64,000 nt of DNA from an uncultured Ruminiclostridium sp. (GCA_947629925.1 CANRFO010000012.1:1-64000), one strand, 5' to 3'. Positions 26,091 to 34,494 are shown, counted from the first letter of the stretch. A program made the numbers and translations. The notes: generated by a model from the sequence alone, not told the origin.

Positions 26091-27055
26091 GAGAGTCCTC
26101 CATTAAGTTTTACCGAGACTTCGCCCGAATCAAGCAGCATTTTCCCCTGTTCGGTTTCGACTGTAAGCCGCCCTTTATCGTCTATGTCAACGGCTTTTCC
26201 GCAAAAATTTATCCCCTGTCTGACAAAGCTCACTTCTTTGCCAAGTACAAGCGATCTTGACCTGTATTCCTCTATGTTCGCCCTTCTGCACCTGCCGAGG
26301 CAGAGGGCAAGCTCTTCCATGACCGCCGCCGCAAGCTTAGCCCTTGCAACTCCGCCGCCGACGGAGCCTGCCTTTTTCTCAAGCTCTTCGGGAAAATTTT
26401 CGGTGGATATGTTTATGCCTATTCCTGTTACTACGCTTTCTATCTGCCCGCTCTCAAAATCAACGGTTGCCTCCGACAGTATGCCGCATATCTTCTTTCC
26501 GTCAAGATAAACGTCGTTCACCCATTTTATCAGCGGCTTTTTGTCCGTGAGCCTTTCTATCGCCCTGCACACGGCGCACCCTGCGCATATCGTGAAAAGA
26601 TCCGTTTCCGCTTTATGCTTTTCGGGGCGCAGTACGACGGTCATGTAAAGCCCGCTTTTTTCAGGGGAATAAAAGCTGTTGCCCCGCCGTCCCCTGCCTG
26701 CCGTCTGGCAAAGAGCGATGACCGTGGTGCCGTCCCTTGCGCCGTCCGCCGCCAGCTTTTTTGCATAGGTGTTGGTGGAATCAACGGTTTTCAGCACGAT
26801 TATCTCATTATCCCGCATTTCCTCAGGCAAAAAGCCTTTGACCGCCCCTGCCGACAGCACGTCGTTGTCGTCTGTCAGACGGTAGCCTCGGCTTTGCCCC
26901 GCCTTTATGGAATATCCTTCGCTGCACAGCGCATTTACCGCCTTCCATACGGCGGTGCGGCTAACGCCGAGGCGCTGCGCCAGTTCCTGACCCGAAAACT
27001 CAGCTCCGTTCCCGCTTATGAGTATCTGAAGAAGTTCTTCCTTTGTTCCCATCAT
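26087..27055 (-). CDS. birA: Bifunctional biotin-protein ligase/biotin operon repressor BirA
   Basis: 322 residues: an N-terminal winged helix (about 5-60, G-Q-E-L-A-Q-R-L-G-V-S-R-T-A-V-W-K) and the ligase domain with the biotinyl-AMP loop GRGRRGNSF, K-W-V-N-D-V-Y-L and K-I-C-G-I-L-S-E, plus a C-terminal SH3-like domain. It attaches biotin to carboxylases and represses biotin genes. GGAGG is followed by the first of two adjacent ATGs. A 12-bp inverted repeat overlaps its -35 box, so autoregulation is likely. Confidence 0.95.
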   Translation of the reverse strand: MMGTKEELLQILISGNGAEFSGQELAQRLGVSRTAVWKAVNALCSEGYSIKAGQSRGYRLTDDNDVLSAGAVKGFLPEEMRDNEIIVLKTVDSTNTYAKKLAADGARDGTTVIALCQTAGRGRRGNSFYSPEKSGLYMTVVLRPEKHKAETDLFTICAGCAVCRAIERLTDKKPLIKWVNDVYLDGKKICGILSEATVDFESGQIESVVTGIGINISTENFPEELEKKAGSVGGGVARAKLAAAVMEELALCLGRCRRANIEEYRSRSLVLGKEVSFVRQGINFCGKAVDIDDKGRLTVETEQGKMLLDSGEVSVKLNGGLS

Positions 27056-27082
27056 GTTTCTCCTCCGATATTTTACTCTGAT

Positions 27083-27111
27083 ATGATAACATAATTTTTC
27101 TGTATTGTCAA
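27083..27111 (-). promoter_or_regulatory. Promoter of birA-bioY
   Basis: Minus strand TTGACA (27111-27106), 17-base spacer, TATCAT (27088-27083). The -35 box lies inside the BirA operator. Confidence 0.85.
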
Positions 27112-27139
27112 CCTATTTTTAAAATTAGTTGACAATACA
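27101..27139. promoter_or_regulatory. BirA operator (biotin box)
   Basis: A perfect 12-bp inverted repeat, TGTATTGTCAAC (27101-27112) and GTTGACAATACA (27128-27139), with a 15-base spacer. It matches the TTGTnAAC-N15-GTTnACAA form of Firmicute BirA sites, and BirA lies directly downstream. Confidence 0.88.
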
Positions 27140-27152
27140 TTGTGAAAAGCTA

Positions 27153-27181
27153 TTGACTTTTGTGTGATAATATGCTAAAAT
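27153..27181 (+). promoter_or_regulatory. Promoter of the YerC-like gene
   Basis: TTGACT (27153-27158), 17-base spacer, TAAAAT (27176-27181), pointing away from birA. Confidence 0.75.
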
Positions 27182-27239
27182 ATTTAACAGTGACAGTTCA
27201 CGCTGCACGAATTTTTTACACGAAAGCAAGGCGGCAAAA

Positions 27240-27536
27240 TTGAACATTCACAACAAGATGAACGACGACGACCTGAAGTTTCTCATGGAATCGGTTTTAC
27301 AGCTTAAAACCGTTGAAGAATGTGAGAATTTTTTTCAGGACTTGTGTACCATGCCTGAGCTTATCTCCCTGTCTCAGCGCCTTAAGGTGGCAAAGCTGCT
27401 GTCCGAGGATATGATATACAGCGAGGTCACGGAAATGACAGGCGCTTCCACCGCTACCATAAGCCGTGTGAACCGCGCTCTGCGCTACGGAAGCGGCGGA
27501 TATAAGCTTGTGCTGAAGCGCATGGGCAAAAAATGA
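27240..27536 (+). CDS. YerC/YecD family TrpR-like regulator
   Basis: 98 residues of the YerC/YecD (TrpR superfamily) group. The helix-turn-helix is clear: L-S-Q-R-L-K-V-A-K-L-L, then S-E-V-T-E-M-T-G-A-S-T-A-T-I-S-R-V-N-R-A-L. TTG 27240 is taken as start because AAGGCGG lies 5-6 bases before it; ATG 27258 is the alternative. Members are found across Firmicutes; the ligand is unknown. It has its own promoter divergent from birA. Confidence 0.88.
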   Translation: MNIHNKMNDDDLKFLMESVLQLKTVEECENFFQDLCTMPELISLSQRLKVAKLLSEDMIYSEVTEMTGASTATISRVNRALRYGSGGYKLVLKRMGKK

Positions 27537-27615
27537 GATGTTTGCCTGAGACACATTCCTATAAATTTACGGGAGTTTACCTGTCAGAAGAGATTTTGTC
27601 GGGGTTTATAGAGGT

Positions 27616-28353
27616 ATGCTTTACGAAGATTTCGCCCTGTTTTATGACAGGCTTACGGAAAATATTGATTATGAAAGCCTTGCAGATACATATGCAGGGC
27701 TTTTGCGCAATTTTGGGCGGGAAAGCGGCGAACTGCTGGATATTGCCTGCGGCACGGGGAACCTTTCTATCCCGCTGCAAAAGCCGGGCTTTAACGTCAC
27801 CGCCGCCGACATTTCGGAGGAAATGCTGGCTGTTGCCTCCGCAAAAGGCTCCGACGTGCGTTTTCTGCGCTGCGATATGACAAAGCTGCCCTTTGAGCGG
27901 CAGTTTGATTTCGCGGTCTGCGCTCTTGACAGCATAAATCACCTTTCCTCTCTCCAGGCGATACAAAGCGCCTTTGACGGAGTTTACCGCTCGCTTAAAG
28001 AGGGAGGAGTCTTTGCCGCCGACCTGAACGCTCCATACAAGCACCGTGAAGTGCTTGCAAACAACGCTTTCACCTTTGATTATGATGGACTTTTCTGCGC
28101 ATGGCAGAACGAGCTTGACGAAAGCGACCCGCTTTTGCGTGTGGATATGTTCCTTGACTTTTTCAAGGAAAACGAGGACGGCAGCTACACAAGATACACT
28201 GACAGCCTGAGCGAGATAGCTCCCGACATTGAAACGGTGCGGCAAATGCTGGAGAAAAGCGGCTTTTGCGATATAGAAATATGCGATTACCCCTCAGGCG
28301 GCAAATTTACCGACAAAAGCGAAAAATATTTTATCTGCGGGAGGAAAGGATAA
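27616..28353 (+). CDS. Class I SAM-dependent methyltransferase
   Basis: 245 residues. Motif I LLDIACGTGNLS (about 36-47), motif II acidic strand ending with A-A-D-I-S, and motif IV in FDFAVCALDSINHL. The opening YEDFALFYDRL is typical of the small-molecule/unknown-substrate methyltransferase group of Firmicutes. The NUDIX gene begins at the base after its stop. The substrate cannot be told. Confidence 0.88.
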   Translation: MLYEDFALFYDRLTENIDYESLADTYAGLLRNFGRESGELLDIACGTGNLSIPLQKPGFNVTAADISEEMLAVASAKGSDVRFLRCDMTKLPFERQFDFAVCALDSINHLSSLQAIQSAFDGVYRSLKEGGVFAADLNAPYKHREVLANNAFTFDYDGLFCAWQNELDESDPLLRVDMFLDFFKENEDGSYTRYTDSLSEIAPDIETVRQMLEKSGFCDIEICDYPSGGKFTDKSEKYFICGRKG

Positions 28354-28767
28354 ATGCAGGGCTATAATCTGATAGCTGTTTTTGACGATAGCTCCCGCAA
28401 AATGCTGATGTGCAGACGCAAAAAAGACCCCTACAAGGGTCTTTCCAACTTTGTTGGCGGCAAGATAGAGCAAGGCGAGGACGGACTTTCCGCCGCCTAC
28501 CGCGAGCTTTTTGAGGAAACGGGCATAACCAGCTCCGATATTATCATAACTCACCTTATGGATTTCAGCTATCCCCTTGACGACTGTTACGTTGAGGTCT
28601 ATGCGGGACGGCTGAACAAGCAGGTGGAGGTGAGCGGCGATGAAAACGAGCTTTACTGGAGCGGACTTGACCACGATTTCTTCGACCCTGGGAAATATGC
28701 GGGTGAGGGAAATATCGGGCACATAATGCTCCACATAGAAATGCACAAGGACGAACTGCTGAAATAA
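28354..28767 (+). CDS. NUDIX hydrolase (MutT/8-oxo-dGTPase-like)
   Basis: 137 residues with a complete NUDIX box: G-G-K-I-E-x-G-E-x(7)-R-E-L-x-E-E-T-G-I (about 36-58). The box coordinates Mg2+ for hydrolysis of nucleoside-diphosphate-linked substrates. M-C-R-R-K-K-D-P-Y-K-G-L-S-N-F-V-G-G is characteristic of MutT-like 8-oxo-dGTP diphosphatases of Firmicutes. It directly abuts the methyltransferase gene and precedes Hsp33, which would fit an oxidative-damage theme, though that is only suggestive. Confidence 0.88.
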   Translation: MQGYNLIAVFDDSSRKMLMCRRKKDPYKGLSNFVGGKIEQGEDGLSAAYRELFEETGITSSDIIITHLMDFSYPLDDCYVEVYAGRLNKQVEVSGDENELYWSGLDHDFFDPGKYAGEGNIGHIMLHIEMHKDELLK

Positions 28768-28784
28768 GCTGAAAGGAAACTGAA

Positions 28785-29663
28785 ATGGGAAAATTAGTCC
28801 GTGCGCTGTCCGCTGACGGCAGCGTGCTTTGCAGCTCCGTTGACGCAACGGACATCTGCAACGAGATAGTCAGGATACACTCCCCCTCTCCCGTCGCCAC
28901 CGCCGCTATGGGCAGGCTTTGCGCCGCTGGAGCAATTATGGGAGCATTGATGAAGGGCGAAGACGACGCCCTTACTCTCAGGATAAACGGGGGCGGCGTC
29001 GGCGGCACGATAGTCTGCGCCGCAGATTATATGGGAAACGTGCGCTGTTACTGCGAGAACCCGCAAGCCGACCTGCCGCTGAAAGAAAACGGAAAGTTAG
29101 ACGTAGGCGGCTTTGTTGGCAGGAACGGATTTTTAGCGGTGATAAGGGATCTTGGGCTGAAAGAGCCATACGCCACCCAGTCCCCCATAGTTTCGGGGGA
29201 GATAGCCGAGGACATCACCAGCTACTACGCAATAAGCGAGCAGATACCCACAGTGTGCGCCCTCGGCGTGCTTGTTGACAGGGACCACAGCGTCAAGGCG
29301 GCAGGCGGATATATGATACAGCTCGTGCCTCCCATAAACGAAGCAGCGATAGACTTCATCGAAAAAAATATCAAGAATATGCAGAGCGTCACCCAAATGC
29401 TCTCCGACGGAAAGACCCCCGAAGAGATAGCTTTGATGGGACTTGAGGGGCTTGACGGCGAGATACTTGACAGCTGGGACTGCGGCTACAAATGCACCTG
29501 CAGCCGTGAGCGCACTCAGCGTATGCTCATCTCTCTGGGCAAAAAGGAGCTTGTTCAGCTTGCTGAGGAGGCAGAGGGGGACACGGAAGTGAACTGCCAG
29601 TTCTGCGGGAAGAAGTATTATTTCAGCAGGCAGGAGCTGGAAGAGCTGGCAAAAAACTGTTAA
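28785..29663 (+). CDS. hslO: Redox-regulated chaperone Hsp33
   Basis: 292 residues. The N-terminal domain has conserved S-P-V-A-T-A-A-M-G-R and the G-x-G-x-x-G-T-I region. The C-terminal zinc switch has C-T-C (about 234-236) and C-Q-F-C (about 265-268), the four thiols that release zinc and activate the holdase on oxidation. GAAAGGAAA precedes the ATG. Full length for the family. Confidence 0.95.
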   Translation: MGKLVRALSADGSVLCSSVDATDICNEIVRIHSPSPVATAAMGRLCAAGAIMGALMKGEDDALTLRINGGGVGGTIVCAADYMGNVRCYCENPQADLPLKENGKLDVGGFVGRNGFLAVIRDLGLKEPYATQSPIVSGEIAEDITSYYAISEQIPTVCALGVLVDRDHSVKAAGGYMIQLVPPINEAAIDFIEKNIKNMQSVTQMLSDGKTPEEIALMGLEGLDGEILDSWDCGYKCTCSRERTQRMLISLGKKELVQLAEEAEGDTEVNCQFCGKKYYFSRQELEELAKNC

Positions 29664-29676
29664 AAAGGAGAAGAAT

Positions 29677-30267
29677 ATGTTTGACGTTTCAAAGCTGAAA
29701 TGGACGCGGGAGCCTCAGTCCTGCGACATCTCAGCCGACAAAATAGAGATAGTGACCAAGCCCAATACCGACCTGTGGCAGCGCACCTACTATCATTTTC
29801 AGAACGACAACGCGCCCGTACTGCAAATGAAAACGGGCGAAAAGTTTTTTTCATTCACTGTAAAGACGGAGTTTGACAGCAAGCGCCGTTTTGACCAGTG
29901 CGGCGTTGTGATGTATCTTGACAGCGACAACTGGCTGAAAGCATCTATCGAGTTTGAGAACGAGGAGTATCAGCACCTTGGCAGCGTCGCCACCAATCAC
30001 GGATATTCCGACTGGGCGACCACCGCGATACCCGCCTCCGTAAAGAGTATGTGGTACCGTTTCAGCCGCAGGGAGGACGATTTCTGTATCGAATGCTCTG
30101 ATGACGGCGTGCGCTTTACCCAAATGCGGGTGTGCCATATGTGGGAGGCGGCGGGCGAAATTTCTTTCGGAATTTATGCGTGCAGCCCGGGCAATTCCTC
30201 GTTTAAAGCAACCTTTACAAATATGGAGCTAACCGCTTGCAAATGGCAGGCTTACAGTGAGGACTAA
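29677..30267 (+). CDS. DUF1349 domain protein
   Basis: 196 residues with a concanavalin-like DUF1349 fold. Seen: T-D-L-W-Q-R-T-Y-Y-H-F near the start, D-Q-C-G-V-V-M-Y-L-D-S-D-N-W-L-K-A-S-I-E-F, and a C-terminal F-G-I-Y-A-C-S-P strand. These proteins are thought to bind or process carbohydrate, but no activity is fixed. No signal peptide, so it is intracellular. AAAGGAG lies before the ATG and hslO is 13 bases upstream; last gene before the palindromic element. Confidence 0.88.
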   Translation: MFDVSKLKWTREPQSCDISADKIEIVTKPNTDLWQRTYYHFQNDNAPVLQMKTGEKFFSFTVKTEFDSKRRFDQCGVVMYLDSDNWLKASIEFENEEYQHLGSVATNHGYSDWATTAIPASVKSMWYRFSRREDDFCIECSDDGVRFTQMRVCHMWEAAGEISFGIYACSPGNSSFKATFTNMELTACKWQAYSED

Positions 30268-30268
30268 T

Positions 30269-30497
30269 AAAAATAAAGCGCTGAGGCAGGCAACGTGTAC
30301 CACTGGGGAAAACCTTTCTGAAGAAAGGTTATTCCCCAGACCTCTTTCCAAAGACTTTTAATGATTTTTTTCAAATGGGGCGACGCCCCTTTTGAAAAAA
30401 ATAGTCAGAAGTTTTAGGGAGGGGGTTTGGGGGATGACCCTTTTCCAAAAGGGTCTCCCCCAACGCACAACATTGTCCGCCTCAGCGCTTTATTTTT
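30269..30497. mobile_element. Palindromic MITE-like/bidirectional terminator element (229 bp)
   Basis: Perfect 19-bp terminal inverted repeats (30269-30287 and 30479-30497; A-rich end plus GCGCTGAGGC) enclose a series of hairpins: GGGGAAAACCTTTCT... closing to TTCCCC, GGGGCGACGCCCC, and GGGGGATGACCC... closing to GGGTCTCCCCC. The two halves are also loosely complementary to each other. No gene. It separates two convergent genes and donates the stop codon of the PatB-like gene. Similar GGGGAAACC.. hairpin blocks are common in Clostridia genomes. Confidence 0.7.
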
Positions 30498-31653
30498 CGA
30501 ACCTTACTATACCCGTTTTCAGCCGTTCAAGTCCGTCCTTTAGAACTTGTTTAGGGCAGGCGATATTCAGGCGCAGGAACTGATTCCCGTTGCCGCCGTA
30601 CTGTTCGCCGTGGGACAGGAACAGTCCCGTTTCGCTGCGGATAAATTCCGCCAGCGCCTTGGATTTGTCAGTCACCGCACCGCAGTCCAACCACAGAAGG
30701 TAGGTTGCCTGAGAAGGCGTCAGCCTTACCTGCGGCAGCTCCTTTTCCAGAAATTCCTTTACAATGCGCTTATTCTCAAATAAATACGCCCTCAGCTCGT
30801 CCAGCCACTCGCCGCCCTTTGTGAACGCCGCCACTGCCGCCGTAACAGCAAAAGCGTTCGGCTCTGCCACCTCGTCGGTGTTCAGCCCACGCCACATTTT
30901 GTGCCGCAACTTTTTGTCCTTTATATAGACCGCCGCCGTCTGAAGTCCCGCCAGATTGAACGCCTTGGTGGGCGCAACGGCGGTAACGCTTATCCCCGCA
31001 CATTCCTCATTCACCGACGCAAAAGGAACGTATGCGCAGTCGGGGTCGGTGATGTCGCAGTGTATCTCGTCAGACAGCACTGTTACGCTGTATTTTGCGC
31101 AAAGAGCGCCGATCTTTGCAAGAACGTTTCTGTCCCATATCTTTCCAACAGGATTGTGAGGGTTGCACAGTATCATCAACGTTACCTGCGGGTCGGACAG
31201 CTTTTCCTCAAGCTCCTCAAAATCAATGTCGTAAACGCCGTTTTCGTATCTCAGCGGGCATTCCTCCACCTGTCGCCCGTTGTTCAGTATGGAGTTGAAA
31301 AAGATGTTGTAAACGGGGGTCTGTATCAGCACCTTTTCTGCGGGAGTAGTCAGCTTGCGAACTGCGCTTGATATTGCGGGAACAACGCCAGTGCAGAAGA
31401 TAAGCCCGTCCCTTTCCATCTCCAGTCCGTGACGGTCTTTCCACCAGCTTGTATAAGCGTCGTACCATTCCTCAGGCATTACGGAATATCCGTAAACCCC
31501 GTGCAGTACCCGCTTTTCTATCGCCTCGGTAATTTCGGGAGCAGTCCTGAAATCCATATCCGCCACCCACATAGGCAGCTCGTTTTCCTTAACGTCCCAT
31601 TTCAGCGAGCCCGTTCCCCGCCTGTTTATAACGCTGTCAAAATCATATTTCAT
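30490..31653 (-). CDS. PLP-dependent C-S lyase/aminotransferase, MalY/PatB family
   Basis: 387 residues from ATG 31653 (AGGTGAACCT before it; the longer upstream reading lies in the neighbouring gene). MalY/PatB signature: N-R-R-G-T-G-S-L-K-W-D, P-M-W-V-A-D-M-D-F near the N-terminus, G-V-V-P-A-I-S-S-A, N-P-H-N-P-V-G, S-D-E-I-H-C-D, and the PLP lysine in A-P-T-K-A-F-N-L-A-G-L. Members cleave cystathionine or other cysteine S-conjugates. The last residues and TAA lie in the terminal repeat of the palindromic element, so the C-terminus may have been altered. Confidence 0.9.
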   Translation of the reverse strand: MKYDFDSVINRRGTGSLKWDVKENELPMWVADMDFRTAPEITEAIEKRVLHGVYGYSVMPEEWYDAYTSWWKDRHGLEMERDGLIFCTGVVPAISSAVRKLTTPAEKVLIQTPVYNIFFNSILNNGRQVEECPLRYENGVYDIDFEELEEKLSDPQVTLMILCNPHNPVGKIWDRNVLAKIGALCAKYSVTVLSDEIHCDITDPDCAYVPFASVNEECAGISVTAVAPTKAFNLAGLQTAAVYIKDKKLRHKMWRGLNTDEVAEPNAFAVTAAVAAFTKGGEWLDELRAYLFENKRIVKEFLEKELPQVRLTPSQATYLLWLDCGAVTDKSKALAEFIRSETGLFLSHGEQYGGNGNQFLRLNIACPKQVLKDGLERLKTGIVRFEK

Positions 31654-32177
31654 AGGTTCACCTGTTTTCTGAAAGTTACATTGACGCCGCCTGTTCCAAG
31701 CGCCTGCGCAAGCCCCTGAACGTCCTTGACTTTTCCCAGCGGCGTATAGCTGTACGAGGTGGAAAAGCTCTTGTAGAACAGCACCACGCATTCCGAGCCG
31801 TACAGCATTATGTCCCCCTCTTTTATCCCGTCGGGAACATCTGGCGCGGCGGGCAGAGAGCTGTCCAGATAGTAGTACTTTTCGTTGCCGTTAAGCTCGC
31901 TCATATCAAGAGTCAGCGGCAGCATTTCCGCAAAAGCCTGCGCCGCCTCGTTGTCGTAAAGCTCTGCGGAAAAGGTCTTTCCGCCCACTTCGATACTTAT
32001 GTTCAAATCATCTTCCTCGATTTCTGTAATATTGCTTTCGGCGGAGGATTCGGAAAAGACCGTTTCCGAGGTTCCCGCCGTAATATCAGTCTGCGTCGTA
32101 TCATCAGCAGACAACTGACACCCGCTGAGCAAAACGGCGGACAGTAGTGCCGCCGCCGTTTTTATACCGCTATGCAT
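31650..32177 (-). CDS. Lipoprotein with cyclophilin-like fold domain
   Basis: 175 residues from ATG 32177, set by GGAGG nine bases upstream. The signal peptide ends at the lipobox LLSGC. A Thr/Ser/Glu linker leads to a domain with I-E-V-G-G-K-T-F-S-A-E-L-Y-D-N and the later G-D-I-M-L-Y-G and V-L-F-Y-K pattern of the cyclophilin-like-2 family. These are not proven prolyl isomerases. It overlaps the DUF3737 gene by 16 bases upstream and the PatB gene by 4 bases downstream, giving a tight operon DUF3737-lipoprotein-PatB. Confidence 0.8.
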   Translation of the reverse strand: MHSGIKTAAALLSAVLLSGCQLSADDTTQTDITAGTSETVFSESSAESNITEIEEDDLNISIEVGGKTFSAELYDNEAAQAFAEMLPLTLDMSELNGNEKYYYLDSSLPAAPDVPDGIKEGDIMLYGSECVVLFYKSFSTSYSYTPLGKVKDVQGLAQALGTGGVNVTFRKQVNL

Positions 32178-33031
32178 TTGCAGGGACCTCCGTTCCTGCA
32201 AATTATTTTTGTCTTGTCAGGGTCCACCTTGTCCTTGTCAATGATTATCTCGCCTATACAGTCGGCTGTTATAACGCCGCCTGCGGGATTGAAAACGCTG
32301 TCGATCTTTCCCTCAAGCTCTGCGTTCACGGTGGAATATTCAAAAGCAAGTGTGGTATTTATCGCCTTGCAGTTTTTCATCACCAGATTTTTTATGCAGC
32401 ACATTCCCTGAAGGCTCTCAACCGTGCAGTTTATAAGCGTCAGGTCTTCCGAGTTCCAGCCCAGATATTCCCCCGAAATAAAGCTGTCGTAAACGGTGAT
32501 GTTTTTGCTGTTCCAGAAAGCGTCCTTTGACAGCAGCTTTGAGTTTCTTATAACCATGTTTTCCGCTCCGTCAAAGGAGTAATTTCCGTACAGCTCCAGC
32601 CCGTCTATCTCCATATCGGAGCAGTTCATAGCGAAATAATCGCCCTTTGCCGTGACCTTGTTCAGCTTCACACTTCTGCACTGCCACAGCGTTTCGGCGG
32701 CATTGGGCATACTTACATCGGAAATCTTCAGCCCCTCGCACCGCCTGAAATTTTTCGGCGCTTCTATAAGACAGCTTTTTATATCCACATTTTTGCTGTA
32801 CCACACGCCTGCTCTCGCCATATCGAACCATGTGCAGTTTTCCGCCTTTACATTCTCGCAGTACCAAAGGGGATATTTCCACTTGAACATACTGCCGTAA
32901 AGCTCTATATCTCTGCTTTCTTTAAGCGGGGATTCGCCCTCGCCGAAGACTGTGTCGTATATCTTCAACCCACGGCTCTGGAACAATGAGCGTTCGCCCT
33001 CGTAATACCCCTGCCTTATCTCCTTTTCCAT
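32162..33031 (-). CDS. DUF3737 family beta-helix protein
   Basis: 289 residues forming repeated strands of the right-handed beta-helix type: many N/C-x-x-F/L-x-x-x-x-x-(L/I)-x-x-x units with asparagine ladders. Opening I-x-Q-G-Y-Y-E-G-E-R-S-L-F and the R-N-G-G-P-C-K end fit DUF3737. No signal peptide. Function unknown. GGAG precedes ATG; it is the first gene of the DUF3737-lipoprotein-PatB operon. Confidence 0.88.
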   Translation of the reverse strand: MEKEIRQGYYEGERSLFQSRGLKIYDTVFGEGESPLKESRDIELYGSMFKWKYPLWYCENVKAENCTWFDMARAGVWYSKNVDIKSCLIEAPKNFRRCEGLKISDVSMPNAAETLWQCRSVKLNKVTAKGDYFAMNCSDMEIDGLELYGNYSFDGAENMVIRNSKLLSKDAFWNSKNITVYDSFISGEYLGWNSEDLTLINCTVESLQGMCCIKNLVMKNCKAINTTLAFEYSTVNAELEGKIDSVFNPAGGVITADCIGEIIIDKDKVDPDKTKIICRNGGPCKCIAV

Positions 33032-33067
33032 TCTCTTTCATCTCCTGATAAACTCTGTCGGGATCAT

Positions 33068-33433
33068 TTATTTTACTGCCGCCTGCGCCGCGAATACGGC
33101 AAGAACGCTGAGTATAACGCTCGCCAGCGCATAGCAAAGCGCCGCCGCCCAGTGTCCGCCTTTTATAAGATCCGCCGATTCGTAAGCGAAGGTGGAAAAA
33201 GTTGTGAACCCGCCGCAAAGTCCCACTCTAAGCAAGAGGGACAGCCTTGGGTCAAAGCCCGTGTGCTTTACCGCCAGAGCGGCGATAAGCGCGATAAGAA
33301 ACGAGCCGATAACGTTAATGCAAAGCGTCTTTACAGGAAACCCGCCCTGCGCTCCCACAGGGATAAGCCCCGCAAGATACCTCAGCACCGAGCCTGCAAA
33401 TCCGCCTGCACCGACTAACAAACATTCCACCAT
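33068..33433 (-). CDS. crcB: Fluoride channel CrcB/FluC
   Basis: 121 residues with four membrane helices. Motifs: G-G-F-A-G-S-V-L-R-Y in helix 1, N-V-I-G-S-F-L-I in helix 2 and the G-L-C-G-G-F-T-T-F-S-T-F signature. Dual-topology dimers export fluoride. It lies 4 bases after the dCMP deaminase stop and has no clear ribosome site, so it is probably translationally coupled. I saw no crcB-type fluoride riboswitch upstream of the pair. Confidence 0.93.
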   Translation of the reverse strand: MVECLLVGAGGFAGSVLRYLAGLIPVGAQGGFPVKTLCINVIGSFLIALIAALAVKHTGFDPRLSLLLRVGLCGGFTTFSTFAYESADLIKGGHWAAALCYALASVILSVLAVFAAQAAVK

Positions 33434-33437
33434 AGTT

Positions 33438-33917
33438 TTACAGCTTTACGGTAACTTCTTTGCCGTTTGACTGATATTTTCTGTACTTAACGCCTGCAAG
33501 GTCCAGCATGCGCTTTGCGGCGACGGTGTTGTCTGCATCGCAGTATTTGTCGTCAAGGTAAACTATCTCCCTGATGCCGCACTGAATGATAGCCTTTGCA
33601 CATTCGTTGCAGGGAAAAAGGGTGACGTAGATAGTAGTGCCCTTCAGCGAGCCGCCGTTGTTGTTGAGGATAGCGTTAAGCTCCGCATGGCAGACGTAGG
33701 CGTACTTCGTCTCCAGCATTTCTCCCTCTCTCTCCCAGGGCATCTCGTCGTCGCTGCACCCGCTGGGCATACCGTTGTAGCCCACGGACACTATCTTTTT
33801 GTCCCTTCCCACTATGCAGGCGCCCACCTGCGTTGAGCTGTCCTTGCTCCTCTGGGCGGAAAGGAGAGCCACTCCCATAAAATATTCCTCCCAGGATATG
33901 TAGTCCTGACGTTTCAT
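33438..33917 (-). CDS. Deoxycytidylate (dCMP) deaminase
   Basis: 159 residues from ATG 33917, directly preceded by AAGGAGGATACT; the reading extending to 34154 is not used. Zinc site: C-H-A-E-L-N-A-I and P-C-N-E-C, with the early S-x-D-x-x-T-Q-V-G-A segment. It converts dCMP to dUMP for thymidylate synthesis. In the ComEB/dCMP deaminase family. Confidence 0.93.
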   Translation of the reverse strand: MKRQDYISWEEYFMGVALLSAQRSKDSSTQVGACIVGRDKKIVSVGYNGMPSGCSDDEMPWEREGEMLETKYAYVCHAELNAILNNNGGSLKGTTIYVTLFPCNECAKAIIQCGIREIVYLDDKYCDADNTVAAKRMLDLAGVKYRKYQSNGKEVTVKL

Positions 33918-33972
33918 AGTATCCTCCTTGTAGTTTATAGTTTTTGGTTGATAGTAGCTGGTTAATTGATAT

Positions 33973-34001
33973 TTGACAAGCTGTTTGACGGTGAGTATAA
34001 T
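33973..34001 (+). promoter_or_regulatory. Perfect-consensus promoter of the 34064 lipoprotein gene
   Basis: TTGACA (33973-33978), 17-base spacer, TATAAT (33996-34001). Confidence 0.88.
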
Positions 34002-34063
34002 AAATATAGTTGAAAATCTGTTTTTCCGCTTATGAATAATGAATTTGAAAGGAATGTATCTTT

Positions 34064-34477
34064 GTGAGAACGATATATAAAATGCTCGCTTGTGCCGCCG
34101 CTGTAATGATGATAATGTCAGGGTGTTCTTCCGCTGAGATTCAGCCTGACCCAAAAGTAAGTGAAATGATAAATGAGTACGTTTCAGAGCATTCCCAGCT
34201 GTCGCTGGATAATACCGAATTTGAATGGGATACTGTTATCGTGGATTCGGCTTATGGCGTAAAATCGGCGTGCGAAAAGCTGGACGTCTCAAACGCAGCT
34301 GATTTAGGCTCGATACCGTATGACGATGAAATAGTTCTTGTTTTTCTGAAACAGAATAAGATCGTTTCGTATGCTTTTCTCCCGATAAAAAGCGGCTCCG
34401 CTTCGGATTATCTTGTCGGATATATGTACCAGAACACGTCGGAAACGTATCCGTACGGCACTGTGTTTAAAAAATAA
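34064..34477 (+). CDS. Small lipoprotein, unknown family
   Basis: 137 residues from GTG 34064, with AAAGGAA about 8 bases before it. Lipobox M-S-G-C at about 18-21. The mature part is acidic with a central alpha/beta pattern and no known motif. A perfect consensus promoter drives it and a hairpin follows, so it is a single-gene unit. Function not recognised. Confidence 0.75.
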   Translation: MRTIYKMLACAAAVMMIMSGCSSAEIQPDPKVSEMINEYVSEHSQLSLDNTEFEWDTVIVDSAYGVKSACEKLDVSNAADLGSIPYDDEIVLVFLKQNKIVSYAFLPIKSGSASDYLVGYMYQNTSETYPYGTVFKK

Positions 34478-34494
34478 AGTATACAAATATATCA

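Noticed and set aside
33068..34050. Fluoride riboswitch for crcB
   Set aside because: I looked upstream of crcB and of the dCMP deaminase for the crcB-motif pattern and saw none; the gene seems coupled to its neighbour.
33918..34154. N-terminal extension of dCMP deaminase
   Set aside because: AAGGAGG lies directly before ATG 33917, and the extension covers the divergent lipoprotein gene's promoter and start.
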